Shown here: positions 34,041 through 47,925 of the stretch, piece after piece
Layout: each line of letters begins with the position of its first letter
Numbering within the stretch: the stretch's first letter is position 1
Assembly: GCF_963583255.1 (NCBI RefSeq)
Contig: NC_084811.1
Coordinates: 13,596,088-13,660,087, forward strand
Reading direction: 5' to 3'
DNA: 64,000 nt
Source of the DNA: Pyrus communis
Taxonomy: Eukaryota; Streptophyta; Magnoliopsida; Rosales; Rosaceae
Notes under the pieces: generated by a model
The model's database searches: none
Told to the model about the DNA's origin: nothing
The model's input: only the letters and a program-made list of their open reading frames with translations
Made by a program: the position numbers and the translations under genes

Positions 34041-35024
34041 CGAACCTAAATTAATATATTTATTTTGGTTGCATGCATATTGAATTTTGAATTTAAGTAA
34101 TTTGATAGTAGACTATATTAGAAATATAAGTATGAAATTAAGTAGTTTGGTACTTCGGAACGTCAATTTGACTTGGTATGAATGAATTGATATTTCAATT
34201 GGTACGAGGTAAAAAGCCTAAACTTCAATTGATATAAAATTGGTCAACAAAGTTTCAGGCCAAAAGCCCAAATTGTAGCCCACAGCCCAAAAATCTCAAG
34301 TTTCAGTCCAAAAATCTTGAACCCAAAATCCAGTTCCTATTAGACCATGGCAATTTCTTACACGAATTGTTAAGATGACACGTAAATGACACGAAAATAA
34401 TAGATTTCGGGTCAACACGATAACTAATTGGGTCGTTATCGGATCAAACAATGAGAACCCATTAATAACGGGTTTTAACAGGTTTACACAAGAGTGACAC
34501 ATGGGTAACCTGTTTTGACACAATAAGAAAAAAGTTATTTTTATGATTTTAATTTTTTATACTACTAAAAAAATTTACTATAAAATACAATAGATATAAT
34601 AGATAGGGAACTTTATATACAGAGACAAAAACTTTCATTATATTTTAAGGAACTCTACTAGTTTTTAAACATATCAGGAAGAGACAGAAACATAAAAACA
34701 ACTAAAGCCCAGCCCAAAAACATGGAAACAATGTTTTTAAAATACCAGCTATACCCTTAAGGCTTGAGGGCTGTTAATAGAACTCAAACCTCATAACTCC
34801 AACAAAATTAATATGTGTCATAAACTCAACACATCTTTAACTATTTTTACAGAATCAGGTCAACCCGTCCTTGACCGGAAACCCTAAACCCAAAAACATG
34901 GAAACAATGTTTTAAAATACCAATCATACCCTTAAGGCTTTAGGGCTGTTAATAGAACTCAACCCTCATAACTCCAACAAAATTAATATGTGTCATAAAC
35001 TCAACACATCCTCGACTATTTCTG
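34041..35024. other. Intergenic DNA with a 176-bp tandem duplication
   Basis: No gene. The segment starting CATGGAAACAATGTTTT at 34721 is repeated from 34897 and runs through CTTAAGGC..GGGCTGTTAATAGAAC to ATAAACTCAACACATC. Around 34370-34515 lies a stretch of TGACACG/GGGTCGTTATCGG-type dispersed repeat. Confidence 0.55.
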
Positions 35025-35401
35025 CAGAATCAGTTTAACCTGTCCTCGACTATCTTTATAGAATCAGTTCAACCCATTCTCAATTTTTTTGCAGAATCAG
35101 TTCAGCCCGTCTTTGACTAATTTGTAGAATCAATTCAACTCGTGTTTGATCATTTTTGTAGAATCAGTTCAACTAGTCATTGATCATTTTTGTAGAATCA
35201 GTTCAACCTGTTTTCAACCATTTTTACAGAATCAATTTAAGTCGTCATCGACCATTTTTGGAGAATTAGTTCAACCCTCATCGACTATTTTTGCAGAATC
35301 AATTCAACCCGTCCTCGACCATTTTTTCATAATCAGTTCAACTGACTCCTGACCATGTTGGCAGAATCAGTTCAATCTGTCCTTGGCCATTTTTGCAGAA
35401 A
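35025..35401. repeat. Minisatellite, about 11 units of about 34 bp
   Basis: Degenerate head-to-tail copies of GCAGAATCAGTTCAACCCGTC followed by CTCGACCATTTTT. Units vary by 1-3 bp in length and by several substitutions each, which suggests an old array. A single diverged unit occurs earlier near 34850. There are no spacers, so it is not CRISPR-like. Confidence 0.8.
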
Positions 35402-35817
35402 TTTTATTTTTAATGCAGAAATAAGTATTTTACCATCAAAATAAAAAATTACGACGCTACGAATAAGAATATGGGTAATATTGATTAATAGCTAGTTGTT
35501 TAGTAAAATCCTTGCATACCATGTGATGTGATGTGTTTAAGTATGGTTTCAATACGTACATAGATTTAATAGCACTACTAACAAATAAGCCGCTGGGAAC
35601 CATTAATATGAAAAAAAAAGATTGAGATCTGATTCACCTAGAAAAAAGAAAGGTCGATGCAATTGATAAAATCCAAAGCAGACAATGAATCCAGCAGAAA
35701 GGTTTGGTTAAAGATCTTCGAAACACTTGTCCAGTGATTTGGCTCCAGATGGAATCTTCGTGTATTTCTCTTATCTAAATATATCTAGAGAGAGATGTCA
35801 AAGTAACAGCAAGCAAC
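35402..35817. other. Short intergenic stretch before element C, nothing recognised
   Basis: AT-rich, without a gene or repeat that I can name. Confidence 0.4.
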
Positions 35818-37598
35818 TGATAGGAGCATATTTATGCGACTTCGTTAGCTTGTTTCTTTGCATTTAGTTAGTTTCTATTTATTAGAGTGAATTAACCCAT
35901 TTTCGTGTGTTTGTAGGTCCAAATGGCAAAGTTGGCAAGAAAGGGCATTTTGGATCGTTTTAGAGCTGTTTTGGACTTGGAATGGATAACACATGCATGA
36001 AGCGAGGTGGATGGACGTTTTTGAAGTTCAAATGAGGCTAGGAATGTGCTAAAGAGATGGAGAAACTAATTCAAGACATAGAAGATAAGGTATCAGCTAA
36101 AAGGAAGGAACCTTATCCAAACATTATCCAAACTAGCTTCATCTTATCTTTCCTCATCCTAATCCTATTCTACCTAAATTCCAGCTGCAAGGGGGAATTA
36201 TTTTCAGATCAGAACACCTAAAAACTTGGTTCTAGAAGCCACACCCTTTTCCTACAAAGGTGCCGCATAGACCCTTATCCTTTATGCTAGGAACTTGCCG
36301 AGTATTCTAGTCCTTATCCTCCTTGGTTTCTGCCTTATAATTAGCCTTTTCCTTGTGGGATTGGAGTGCCAAATCCTTCTCGAAAACAACTTTTGTGCCG
36401 TGCCCTCAGCCTATAAATACAATCAAAGGTGCCACATATTAAAAAAAAAAAACACACCACACACAAGAGCTTGATTTTCAAAGAATAAGCACATAGTGCC
36501 GCAGCTTGCAAGGGAGGAGAGCTTGGAGACGTGCCTGCCATCCAAGGCCTTTGGATTGTTGGAGCGTTTCTAGGTGTATTTTATCTTTAGTTTTTAGTTC
36601 AATGTTTGTTTTAATTTGGTTTTCAGTTATGATAGACATGTGGAACTAATTTCATTTTAGCTAGAGGTGAATTCAAAGCCATAAACATATGTATGATATA
36701 AATTGATTACATCCAGTTATTGTTTCATAAATCATGAATGCAATTTACTTATCTGTTTGATTGATAACTTATTCTTATATGTTGATTAAAGAGGCTTACT
36801 TAGTTTACATGCATGAATTTGATGCTAGAATATAAGGGAATTTCACCTAATAGTTATGAACTTATATTTATAAGTAGTGGAAATCACTAGTCATGATTGT
36901 CTTAAGTAAATTCTTGGCAAGAGTATCATGCTTTTCGTAGTTATGAATGCCTTGTCAATACTTATGATTTTCATAGAACTTAATGATCTTTGATATGTAT
37001 CTCTATCATGCAGTTCATATAAGGAACTTGATAAGAATAATTTGATTGCGTCACTGAGTCCAATTCAATGAATTTAGGAAAATCTGATGGTTAATTTGTG
37101 CAGTTCACAGTTAACTTCGGGCATTGCCATTCATGGTTTATAGGAATAATAATTGGAGATCGATTTGTGTTGCATATGTGTCATGTGTGGAGAAGGACCC
37201 TCTAGCTAGCCTTTCACCCCCTTTATTCACCCCAATTTAGTATCAATTAGTTTGTTTTCTGCAAGTTACTTAGTTTTAGTTTTAAATTTCATCCAAACCT
37301 AACCCCCCACCATTGTGTTGTGTTAGTTTAGTTTTAAAATTCGTTCAAACTTGTCCCCCGTTACTATTTTGAGTCAAGTTAAGTCTAGAATTCGTCCAAA
37401 TCACCCTTTAGTTCATGTTTTGAGTCAATTTGTTTGTTTTGCAATGTTTTGAGTCAGTCTAGTCAGTTTTGAGTTATTAGAGTCTAGTTTTGTGTTTTTA
37501 AGTCTAATTTGTGTTGATTAGCATCCTTTCTAAACCCCGTCCTAGAACAATCTCTACTTATAAAGGGTTTAATTTGTGTGTTAGTTTCTACCACATCA
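35818..37598 (+). repeat. 5' LTR of element C
   Basis: 1781 bp from TGATAGGAGCATATTTATGCG to TTTCTACCACATCA, immediately followed by the primer site. It has diverged from the LTRs of A, G and I but shares the conserved blocks (TCACCTAATAGTTATGAACTT, AGAACAATCTCTACTTATA). Confidence 0.88.
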
Positions 37599-37603
37599 AA
37601 TTT

Positions 37604-37621
37604 TGGCACCGTTGCCGGGGA
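37604..37621 (+). promoter_or_regulatory. tRNA-Asp primer-binding site of element C
   Basis: TGGCACCGTTGCCGGGGA differs by one base from the tRNA-Asp complement seen in element A. Confidence 0.85.
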
Positions 37622-38709
37622 TTAGCAAAATTGCTAATCTTCCCCTTTGTTTCTGTTTTCATTTTTCTTGTGTTTCTGATTTTGTCTTGTTTTGTTTTCT
37701 TTGTTTGAGGTATTAGTTTATGACTCGAAGTTCTCAACCTGTTCGTGAGCAAATATTAGAGTTTGACGATGATTTTGAACAAACTTTGAGAAGGAAGAGG
37801 AAGCAGCCAGAATTCAATTCACCTAGTTCTAGTTCCGAATCTGAATCTGAAGTTGAAATTAAAGAGGAATTGGAAGAGGAACAAGACTGTGCACAATCGA
37901 ACAATCAAGGAACTTTCAGCCTCGGGATTAGACAATGCCGTGCCTATCTGCATTCAATATCCTAGGGTAGCTGAAGGCAAGGCCGATGAGTTCGAATTGA
38001 AGTCTAGTTTGCTACATCGCATTCTCAAATACCATGGGTTGTCCATGGAAGATCCAAACAATCATCTTAAGGAATTTGAAGTAGTATGCTTAAGTATGAC
38101 ACCAATCAACGTGGATGGCAATATTTTGAAGATGAAAGCCTTTCCATTCTCTCCTTTAGAAAAGGCTAAGGATTGGCTCTTTGAATTGGCACCTGGAACC
38201 TTCACTTGGGAAAGAATAAAGAAAGCGTTCTTAGAGAACTTTTTCCCAACTTCGAGAGTCATTCTTTTGAGGAAGAGGATTAGTGGAATTCAACAAGGCC
38301 AAGGAGAATCCTTTCCAGCGTATTATAAGCGTTTCAAGACTCTCGTTGCATCGTGCCCTCAACAACAAATGAAAGAATATCTTCTAATTCAATATTTCTA
38401 CGAACGACTTCTTCCAATAGAGAGACAAATGCTAGATGCTTGGTAAGAGGTGCTTTGGTTGACAAAACACCAGTTGATGCAAAGATCTTAATATGTAAAT
38501 TGAGCCTTGAATGCATAACAATATGAAGGAATTGGACAAAGAGACCCCCCACGGCAACAACAAGTTAATGAGGTAAGTTCAATTTCAGAACTTCAATCTC
38601 AAATAGCTAATCTCTCTATTCTTTTGTCACAGCTTGTGGAAGGATCAAAAGTGCAAGGAAATAGTACTTGTGGCGTGTGCTCTATGCAAGGACACCCCTC
38701 TGATCAATG

Positions 38710-41700
38710 TGATGTGATATATAATAGCACACAAATTAAACCCTCTTATTGACAATTGTAGTAAAGATGTAAGTAGGGATCATTCTAGGCCGGGGATTAG
38801 GAGGGACTGCTAATCTACTTAAAACTGACTCAAAAACACAAAACTAGGCTTAAAAACACTTAACTAGACTCAAAGAACTCAAAACAAACTAAAGAGACTC
38901 AAAACAGCACAAAATAATCAAATAGACTCAAACTAGACACTAAAGGTTGATTTGTATGAAAATTGATTTTAACTTGACTCAAAACACTTAAAAACACAAG
39001 TTTGGACAGATTCTAACTAATTTGACACAACAAAGTAAAGGGGATTGGGTTTTTGACGAATTTAAATTAAAGACAATTAGATTAAAGACTTAAACAAGTT
39101 TGGCACGAAATTGGGGGAAATTGTGGGTGATTGGCTAGCTAGAGGGTCCTTCTCCACACATAACACATTTGCATACAAATCGATTTCCAGTTGCTTTTCC
39201 AATAAACCATGAACCTCAACGCCCCAGATTAACCGTGAACATCACTAATTAACCCTCAGATTTTTGATAGGAGCATATTTAGGCAACTTAATTAGCTTGT
39301 TTTTGTACATTTATGTTGTTAGTTCATAGTTATTTTAGTAGTTTAAGCTATTTTCGTGTGTTTTTAGGTTCATATGGCTAAGGAAGCAAAAAGGTGCATT
39401 TTGGAGCAAAATTGGGCTTGGAATGGATATCATATGCTTGGAGCAAAAGGAATGGACGAAATTGAAGACTTAAAGATGTTAGGATTCCTAATCAAAGAAG
39501 GATTCCTAATCAAAGAAGGATTCCTAATCAAAGAAGGATTCCTAGTCAAAGAAGGATTCCTAATCAAAGTAGGAAAGTTAAGCCAAGGTTTCCTATTTTG
39601 GTTTAACCTTTCCTAATCCTAAATATCCCTAAGTTCCAGCAACTTTGAAGGTACCTTATGTATTTTAGGACACAAACCAAAGATCCCTTGCACTATCCTA
39701 GTCCTTGCCGCATATATCCTTACCCTTTTCTTCCAAAATCTGCCATATATCTTCTTTCCCCTTTTCTCAAAATTGTGCCGCACCTTTTCCTTCCATTTTT
39801 CAATTGGGATTCTGATTTGGACCCTTTTCTTGGAAGATTTAGAGTCTTAAAACCTTCCCAAATTAATTACTTAATGCCTTAACCTTACTTCCTCTATATA
39901 TACACAATCTGCCGCACATATTAGGCACTCTAGACATCCATACACATTCATTCGAATTATTCCTCATTCTCCCCATTCATTCAGCCATCATCCACCCTCT
40001 ACCACCATCCAACCTATCCATCCATCACCATAATTCATACCCAAACACCCTTGTGCCGCAACAAAGAAGGAGAAAGAAGAGAGGAGAAGCCTTGGACGTT
40101 TTGGCCATTCAAACTTAGATTGTTGGAGCGTTTCTAGGTGTATTCAATCTTTGTTTTCAATGTTTAATTTATATTCTCTTTGTTTTGTTGTAAACATGAG
40201 GAACTAATTTTGTTGCGGCTAGGGGAGACTTTGAAACCATGATTATATTTGCAATATGAATTGATTAATTCCAGTTGTGACTTCATAAATTGTGAATGCA
40301 ATTTACTTAACCGTTTGATGGATAACTTATTCTTGTTTGTTGATTAAGGGTGCACACTTAATTTGCATGCTTGAATTTGGTGCTAGAATATAAGGGAGTT
40401 TCACATAATCGTTACAAACTTATATTCACAAGTAGTTAAGGTTGTTTTCACAATCATGTTAAGTAAATTCCTAGCATGCGTATCATGATGTCATAGTTGC
40501 AAGTGCTTTGTCAATACTTATGATTTTCATAGAACGTAATGATCTTTGATTGTATCTCTATTATGATGTCATGTAGGGAACTTTTGAAGAATGCTTTGGG
40601 TTGTCGTATGATGTCATCCAATCCAATAACTTAAGGAAAATCTGAGGGTTAATTAGTGATGTCATGATTAATCTGGGGCGTTGAGGTTCATGATTTATCG
40701 AAAAAGCAATTGGAAATCAATTTCTGTTTGAATGTGTCATGTGTGGAAAAGTATCCTCTAGCTATCTAATCATCCATCGTTTTTCCCAAATTCGTCCAAA
40801 TCCTATTTAAGTCTTTTAGTTACTTGTTTTTATCTTAAATTCGTCAAAAACCCAATCCCCTTTATGTAGTTGTGTTAAATCTGTCCTAATTAGTGTTTTT
40901 GAGTATTTTGAGTCAAAGGCAATTATATTTTCGTCCAAATTGAGTCCTAGAGTCTAGCTTGAGTCTATTTGATTGTTTTGTGTTGTTTTGAGTCTTTTAA
41001 GTTTGTTTTGAGTCATGTAAGTTTAGTTAAGAGTCTTTTGAGTTTGTTTAAGTGTTTTGAGGCATATTTTTATATCTTTGAGTCAATTTTCATTAGATTA
41101 GCAATCCCTCCTAATCCCCGGCCTAGAACGATCCCTACTTATATCTATACTACAATTGTCAAAAAGAGGGATTAATTTGTGTGCTATCTTTTATCACATC
41201 AATTTTCCTTAAGTCTTTGAATTGGTTGGACAACGCATCAGCAACCAAATTATTCTTCAATAGTTCCTTACATGAACAACATAATAGAGATACAATCGAA
41301 GATCATTAAGCTTTGTGAAAATCATGAGCATTGACAAGGCATTCGTAACTATGAACAAATACTCCTGCCAGGAATTTACTTAACACGATTATGACTAGCA
41401 ACCTCCACTACTTATGAATATAAGTTCATAACAATTAGGTGAAACTTCCTTATATTTTAGCGTCAAATTCATGCATGCAAACTAAGTAGTCCTCCTTAAT
41501 CAACATACAAGAATAAGTTCTGAATCAAACAGTTAAGTAAATTGCATTCACGATTTATGAAATCACAACTGGAAGTAATCAATTCATATTGCAAATATGT
41601 TCATAGCTTTGAATTCTCCTCTAGCTAAAACGAATTTAGCTCCTCATGTTCGCAATTAAACAAAGAAAACTTAAATTAAACATTGAAACAAAAGATTGAA

Positions 41701-42544
41701 TAAACCTAGAAACGCTGCAACAATCCAATAAGTCTTGAATGGCAGGTACGACTCCAAGTTATCCTCTCTTTCCTTGCAAAGCTGCGGCATAAGGGTGGTT
41801 GTGGCTGAAATTGGGTTGTGGTGTATTATGGATAGGTGGTGCGAAATTGTGTTGAAGGATGGATGGAATGGTTGAATGAATGAATGGTGGCCTCTTTGGT
41901 GCGGCAGAAACATATATTTAAAGGGAGAAAAGGCAATGCATTAATTAAATGTTTTGAGAAAGATTTGGACTCCAAATCCTCAAGGGAAAAGGCTAATTAA
42001 ATCAGAATCCAAGAGGAAAAGGGAAAGAAAGGGTGCGGTAGATCCTAGAGAGAAAGGGAAAGGGATTTGCTGCAAAGAAAGGGTATTCTAGAAGGGAAAA
42101 GGTGCGGCTCCCTTTAGGAACGGGATTAGGACTTCTAGAAACATATATTTAAGTGTCCTAAATTAATTAGGGATCCTCTTGGCAGCTGGAACATAAGTAG
42201 GAAAGGATTGGGATGGAGTAAGTCAAAATAAGGTAGTTTGACTCATGTTTCCTTCTTTGTAGCTGATTCCTTGTCTTCCAAGTCTTGAATTAATTTCTTC
42301 AACTTTTTAGCATATTCCTAGCCTTTCTTGAACTTCAATTTCATCCATCCACCTTGCTCCATGCATGTGCTATCCATTCCAAGCCCAAAACTGCTCTAAA
42401 ATGCTCCAAATTCCTTTTCTTGCCACTTTAGCCAATTGGACCTACAAACACACGAAAATAGCTTAAATTACTATAATAAATGGAAACTAACTCACTAAAT
42501 GCAAGGAATTAAACTAACAAAGTTGCATAAATATTCTCCTATCA
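38710..42544 (-). mobile_element. Solo LTR D (minus strand), split by solo LTR E
   Basis: Read on the plus strand it starts TGATGTGATATATAATAGC at 38710 and ends TATTCTCCTATCA at 42544, the reverse complement of the family LTR. CAATG flanks both sides (38705-38709 and 42545-42549), exactly within the zinc-knuckle codons of element C gag. Removing LTR E leaves about 1.9 kb. No interior sequence is present. Confidence 0.9.
39275..41201 (+). mobile_element. Solo LTR E nested in LTR D
   Basis: 1927 bp, TGATAGGAGCATATTTAGGC to CTTTTATCACATCA, flanked by ATTTT at 39270-39274 and 41202-41206. It contains five near-perfect copies of GGATTCCTAATCAAAGAA (about 39481-39570) and is the closest relative of solo LTR B in this window. 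Confidence 0.92.
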
Positions 42545-44640
42545 CAATGCCTTTAATTGATAGAGAATGGGGGATGGGAAAGTGCCAACGCCATTGGGTA
42601 TCAAAGCCACAATCAGCTGGTATGATCCACACTCCAATACTTACAATCCGGGTTCGAAAGATCACCTAAATATGAAGTGGAGGGAGCATCAACAAACTCA
42701 ACAACAAGGCGGATTTAGACAGCCACCCCCAGGGATATTTCAAAGGCCATTTGCATCAACACAACCTCAACCACAATATACCCAACCAAATTCAGGTTTG
42801 TCAATGGATAACGATAAAATTCTTTAAATACTAACTTCGTTGACGCAGGGATTACAAAATCAAGCCAAAGAGGTGGGTGAATTGAAAAATCAAATAGGGC
42901 AAGTGGCGGAATTCATAGGATTGTTTAGAGAATAAGGCAAACTACCTAGTTTAACCGTTGTAAATCGAAAGGGAGGATTTGAAACCACCAAGGTAATCAC
43001 GTTAAGAAGTGGCAAAGAGGTTGGAATCGACCCACAAACATCCAAATCAAGCTAAAAGGAGGACGAAAAGCTGCTGCTCAAGGAGGAGGAAGAAGACAAG
43101 GCCACGGCAAGGGTAGAACAACCCTTGCCGCAACCCCCTAAAGCTTTTAAGCAGACCAATACAGGTAAGTTAGGTTTGAATTCAGTTAATCCTAACAATA
43201 TTCTGCCGAATGTGCCTTTCCCTCGCAGATTTATGCAATCTAAGAAAGAAGAGAATGAGAAGGACATTCTAGAGACATTTAGGAAAGTGCAAGTCAATAT
43301 CCCGCTCCTTGATGTAATCAAGCAAGTTCCAAAGTATGCCAAGTTTTTGAAAGAGCTTTGCACAACGAGGAAACGAATCTCGAACAAGGAAGTGGTACAG
43401 GTAAGTGAGAATGTTTCAGCAGTTTTACAAAGAAAATTGCCCCCTATATGCAAGGATTTAGGTAGTTTTACAATCCCTTGTGTTATTGGCAATACTAAAT
43501 TCGAGCATGCCATGTTAGACTTAGGTGCATCCATTAATGTCATGCCCTGCTCTATTAATGCATCTATAAACCTAGGAGAGCTGAAAAATGATGGAGTTAT
43601 TATTCAATTAGCCAATTGTTCTAATGCATATTCGAAAGGAGTTTTGGAAGATGTTTTGGTGTAGGTTAATCATTTAATCTTCCCAGCCGATTTCTATGTG
43701 CTTGAGATGGAAGATTCGTCCCATTCTACTCCATTACTGATCCTACTTGGAAGAGCCTTTATGAAAACAGCCCGCACCAAGATAAATGTGTTCAAGGGGA
43801 CGTTGACAATGGAATTTAATGGTGACATTATTGATTTCAATATTTCTGAAGCCATAAGGTATCCTATTAATGATCATTCTTGTTTTTCTATTGATATACT
43901 CGATTCGTTAGCGCAAGAATATCTTCAAGACCTAAATAGGGATGCCCTTGAAACTACCATTGCAAAAGGAATGAGAATAAAAAACCAAGGGGCATAAATT
44001 GTGCATACTCACAGCAGGAATGAGGATGCCCTTGCCGTGCCTCTTTGTGAAGAAGTGGCCAAGATGATGGCTGCCTTTGAATCGTTGCCACAACATGTTG
44101 GTAAGCCTCTAAACCCAAATTCAATTCCCGTTTCTTTTAATAAGTTGTTACCCTCAGTGATTCAGGCACCTTCCCTCGAGCTTAAACCGTTACCAAATCA
44201 TTTGAAGTACGTTTTCTTGGGAGACCAAGAGACTTTGCCGATCATAGTCTCTTCCACACTCATGGCAGAAGAGGAGGAGAAATTGGTGAGGGTGTTAAAG
44301 GAATACAAAACAGCCATTGGATGGACCTTGGCCGATATCAAGGGGATAAGTCCTACAACATGCATGCATCGCATACTTTTAGAGGAGGGGGCTAAGCTAT
44401 CTCGAGAGGCTCCACGCCGACTCTACCCTCCAATGGAAGTTGTGAAGAAGGAGATTATCAAGCTTCTTGATTGTGGAGTGATTTATCCAATTTTGGACAG
44501 TCGGTGGGTCTCACCGGTTTAAGTTGTTCCAAAGAAATTGGGAGTCATTGTGGTGAAGAATGAAGAGAACAAACTTATTCCCACCCGTATCCAAATAGGT
44601 TGGAGAGTTTGCATCGATTATAGGAAGCTCAACGCCACCA

Positions 44641-46281
44641 TGCTGCGAGAATTTTACGCACACAAATTAAACCCTTTTTTTGTCGATTTGTAGTATAAGT
44701 ATAAGTAGGGATCGTTCTGGACCGGGGATTAGGAGGGATTGTTAATCACTTGGATTTGACTCAAAAACATAAAAACACAAACTAAAACACTATACTAAAC
44801 TCGAAGAATTCAAAACTAAAAATAAGAAAGATTAAGACTAAGACTTAAACGAAATATGGGGGGATTGATTTTGGACGAATTTAAACTAAAATGGATAGAT
44901 TGTAAAGAAAACAAATTGCAATTATGAATATGATAAAATGGAATGAATGGATGATAGAATAGCTAAGGGGTTCATCTCCACATATGTTACACTTGCATAA
45001 TAAAATGATTTCCAATTGCATTTCAATAAACCATGAATTCTCAACACCCCGGGTTAATTAGGTCCGCTTAAATTAACCGTCAAGTTTTCCTTAAGTTAAT
45101 GAATTGGATGATTGCATACGACAACCCAAAGCATTCCTCACAAGTTCCCTACATGAATTGCATAATAGAGATACAAGCAAGAATCATTAAGCATCATGAA
45201 AACTATAAGTGTTGACGAGGCATTCGTTACTATGATTGCATGAAACTTATGCCAAGAATTTGTTTAACGCGATTGTTTATAAGCAACCTCCACTACTTGT
45301 GAATATAAGTTCATAACTATTACGTGAAACTCACTTATATTCTAGCGTCAAATTCATGCATGAAAATTAAGCGTTCATTCTTAATAAACATACATAAATA
45401 GGTTATCAATCAAACAGTTAAACAAATTGAATTCACAATTTATGAAACGTAATTAAAAGTAATCAAATCATAATGCAAGTATAAACATATATTTCGAATC
45501 ACCCCCTAGCTAAGGGGGGTTTAGTTCTTGATAACATTGAAATCAAAGAAACACCTAAACATTCCAACAACTCAAACTTGAATTGTATGAACGTTTAAGC
45601 ACTCTTTTCTTCCATTCCTCAAACATACAAAACAAAGAGAATTGAATTTAAACATTGAAATCAAAGAAACACCTAAACATTCCAACAACTCAAACTTGAA
45701 TTGTATGAACGTTTAGGCCCTCTTCTCTTCCTCTTTATTGTAGCACAAGGTCTAAGGATAGTTTGATGGTGTGAATGGTTTGGGGAGTGGTTGGAGTGGC
45801 TGCAATGAAGGAGAAAAGTGTTTTGGTGGCTGCTGCAAGGGTGTGGAGAGGTTTTGACGAATTTCTGGAATATGGAAGAGTGAATAAAGAGTGCATGTAG
45901 GGTTAGCTAGGTTGGCTTTGTTTGGGTGCATGTGTGTTAATGGTGGTTTTGCATGTGAATTGATGGATTGTTTTTGATGGAATGGATGGTTCTTTGCATG
46001 GCTATAAGGGAGAGAATAAGAGAGAATGGGCTAGGCCCTTTGTTTTATGTCCAAAGTGAATACAAGGCCTTCAAATTCGTCCATCCTCTTGGCTCCATGG
46101 ATAAGCTATCCAATCCATGCCCAAAAATGCTCCAAATGGCCTCAAAATGCACTTTCTTGCTCCCTAGGCCCTTAGAACCTGAAAACACACAAAAGAAGCA
46201 TAAAGGACTAAAATAACGAGAGAAACATAACGTAAATGCACGAGAACAAGCCATTTAAGTCGCATGAATATGCTCCTATCA
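44641..46281 (-). repeat. 3' LTR of element G
   Basis: 1641 bp. On the plus strand it runs from TGCTGCGAGAATTTTACGC to TGCTCCTATCA. It contains a roughly 105-bp internal duplication (AACATTCCAACAACTCAAAC segments at about 45557 and 45676), shared with LTRs H and I. Confidence 0.88.
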
Positions 46282-46299
46282 AACTCCCCCACACTTATC
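46282..46299 (-). promoter_or_regulatory. Polypurine tract of element G
   Basis: AACTCCCCCACACTTATC on the plus strand is the reverse complement of the GATAAGTGTGGGGG tract and abuts the 3' LTR. Confidence 0.82.
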
Positions 46300-47925
46300 T
46301 TTTGCTAGTCCTCGAGCAAAACAGAAAAACAAAACAAAACCTAAACCTTCCAACAATCATCTTAGGGATTTCCAATGCACATGACATGTTAAAAATCATC
46401 ATTCCCATAGATTTTAGTCATCTTCACACTTAATTACATTCTTAATCACAGTCACCACATACTATTTCACAATTAAGTATTTAAAACCATGTTTTGAATG
46501 TAGTAACATGCCTTAGAGAATTTGCTCAATTCCTTACAAGATATGCACTCAGTTTTCACTCAGATTTTCTGACTACACACCCTAAACTAGTTATATGTGA
46601 GAAGATTGATGTAAACATAAAAACGAACACTCACATATATGTATTTCAAAGGAAGCAATTTCTGGAGTTAATAAGCATGTTTAGATATGATCTCATGAAT
46701 GGAATGCTACTACTTAGACGCAAGAACCAGTGACACCATAAGCTCATACCAAGTTCAAACTCCACAATTGAAATACATAACACTCAAGATAGAAGTCAAG
46801 GGTTGTAACGGGGCTAAAGGTGTTTGGCTAACAAAGAAGGGATATGGAAAACAAAGATTCTTAAAGAAATAGCGAGCAAAGCATTTGAATTAACGTAGAA
46901 TTCACTTTTGAATGAAAACTCAACTTTTGAACAACAAGGGGGAACAAGCTCTTTTTCCTTTCTTTCTTTTCTTTTCTGTTTTTCCCGGCAACAGAACCAT
47001 TTATTTATTTTTTTTTCTTTTTTTTTTTTCTTTTTTTTTTCTCTCTCAATAAACATACATAAACACTAAAGAACAAAACATTCTCTCCCCCACACTCATT
47101 TTCTTTCATAATGTAACTCAAAAGGAATTCATTTAAGTCATGCTCACTATCATTTAAGAACAAGGGTGTGGATTGTCCTAAACTAGGCTAGGTAAGGATA
47201 ATGTGGGTTAACAAAGAATAAAGGCTAAACGAGGCTCAACGGGGTTAAAACTTACAACAAATACGAAATATGGGAAGTAAGGCTATTTGGTTATGGTGGC
47301 AACTACACAACTTCATCTTGATATATGTTATGCAAATCAATGTCATGCTTTGAATGAAACGGATATAAGTTCTAGCATTTAGTTCTATCATGATACAATT
47401 GCATTCTAAGTAGCAACCAAGCAAGGAATAACGAGATCATGCAACAACTTTAGAAAACAAAGAATCACAGAAAATAACTCTCCAAAGAAAGTAATGGCTC
47501 GAGTCTCACAGGGATGTAGCGTTTGTTTGAGTTTCTTCCTTCAAGCATGTTACAAAAACGAATTTTCTTTTATGATTGCATGTGAAGTCATACATTATAA
47601 CCATAAACAAGCATATACCAAGAGTAAATCAAACTTTTCTCTATGTTAATAACTCTTTTTAACAGTCATGCAATTACAAACCAAATCCTTATCATTGTGT
47701 TGGAAGGTACCCTAAGACACAAACACACAAAAACGACTCAAAACACTCTTTTTAGGCTTTTCAAAACATGTTTTTCAAATTTTTATGTGATTTTCGGAGT
47801 TATAAAAACAAAACATACTAAAACACTCTAAAACAACTTAAAAACACCTTAAAACAGCAAGGAACAACATTTGAAGTAATGGGTGATAAAATCCCACGAA
47901 TTTGCATTAAATATACTTAGTTACC
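46300..47925. other. 3' interior of element G, non-coding
   Basis: Inverted counterpart of 28923-30621 in element A, including the T-rich tract near 47010-47040. No frame with a recognisable domain. Confidence 0.55.

Larger units (their letters stand above)
37720..44640 (+). pseudogene. Decayed gag-protease-RT of element C (interrupted by solo LTRs D and E)
   Basis: Gag starts MTRSSQPVREQ at 37720 and shifts frame near 37890. The capsid block (ELKSSLLHRILKYHGLSMED, FLENFFPTSRVILL) is read to a stop at 38446, and CGVCSMQGHPSDQC, a C-X2-C-X4-H-X4-C zinc knuckle, ends at the LTR D insertion (38710). Gag resumes after 42544 (LIDREWG). The protease follows with MLDLGASINVMP (about 43505-43545). 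A continuous frame with stops at 43662, 43995 and 44520 then carries EEEEKLVRVLKEYKTAIGW and CGVIYPILDSRWVSPV, the start of reverse transcriptase, up to WRVCIDYRKLNAT where element G begins. With these lesions no functional polyprotein is expected. Gag-protease order and sequence agree with element G. Confidence 0.85.

Noticed and set aside
35025..35401. CRISPR-like array of about 34-bp units
   Set aside because: Units are head to tail without spacers, are degenerate, and the genome is a plant; a minisatellite explains it.
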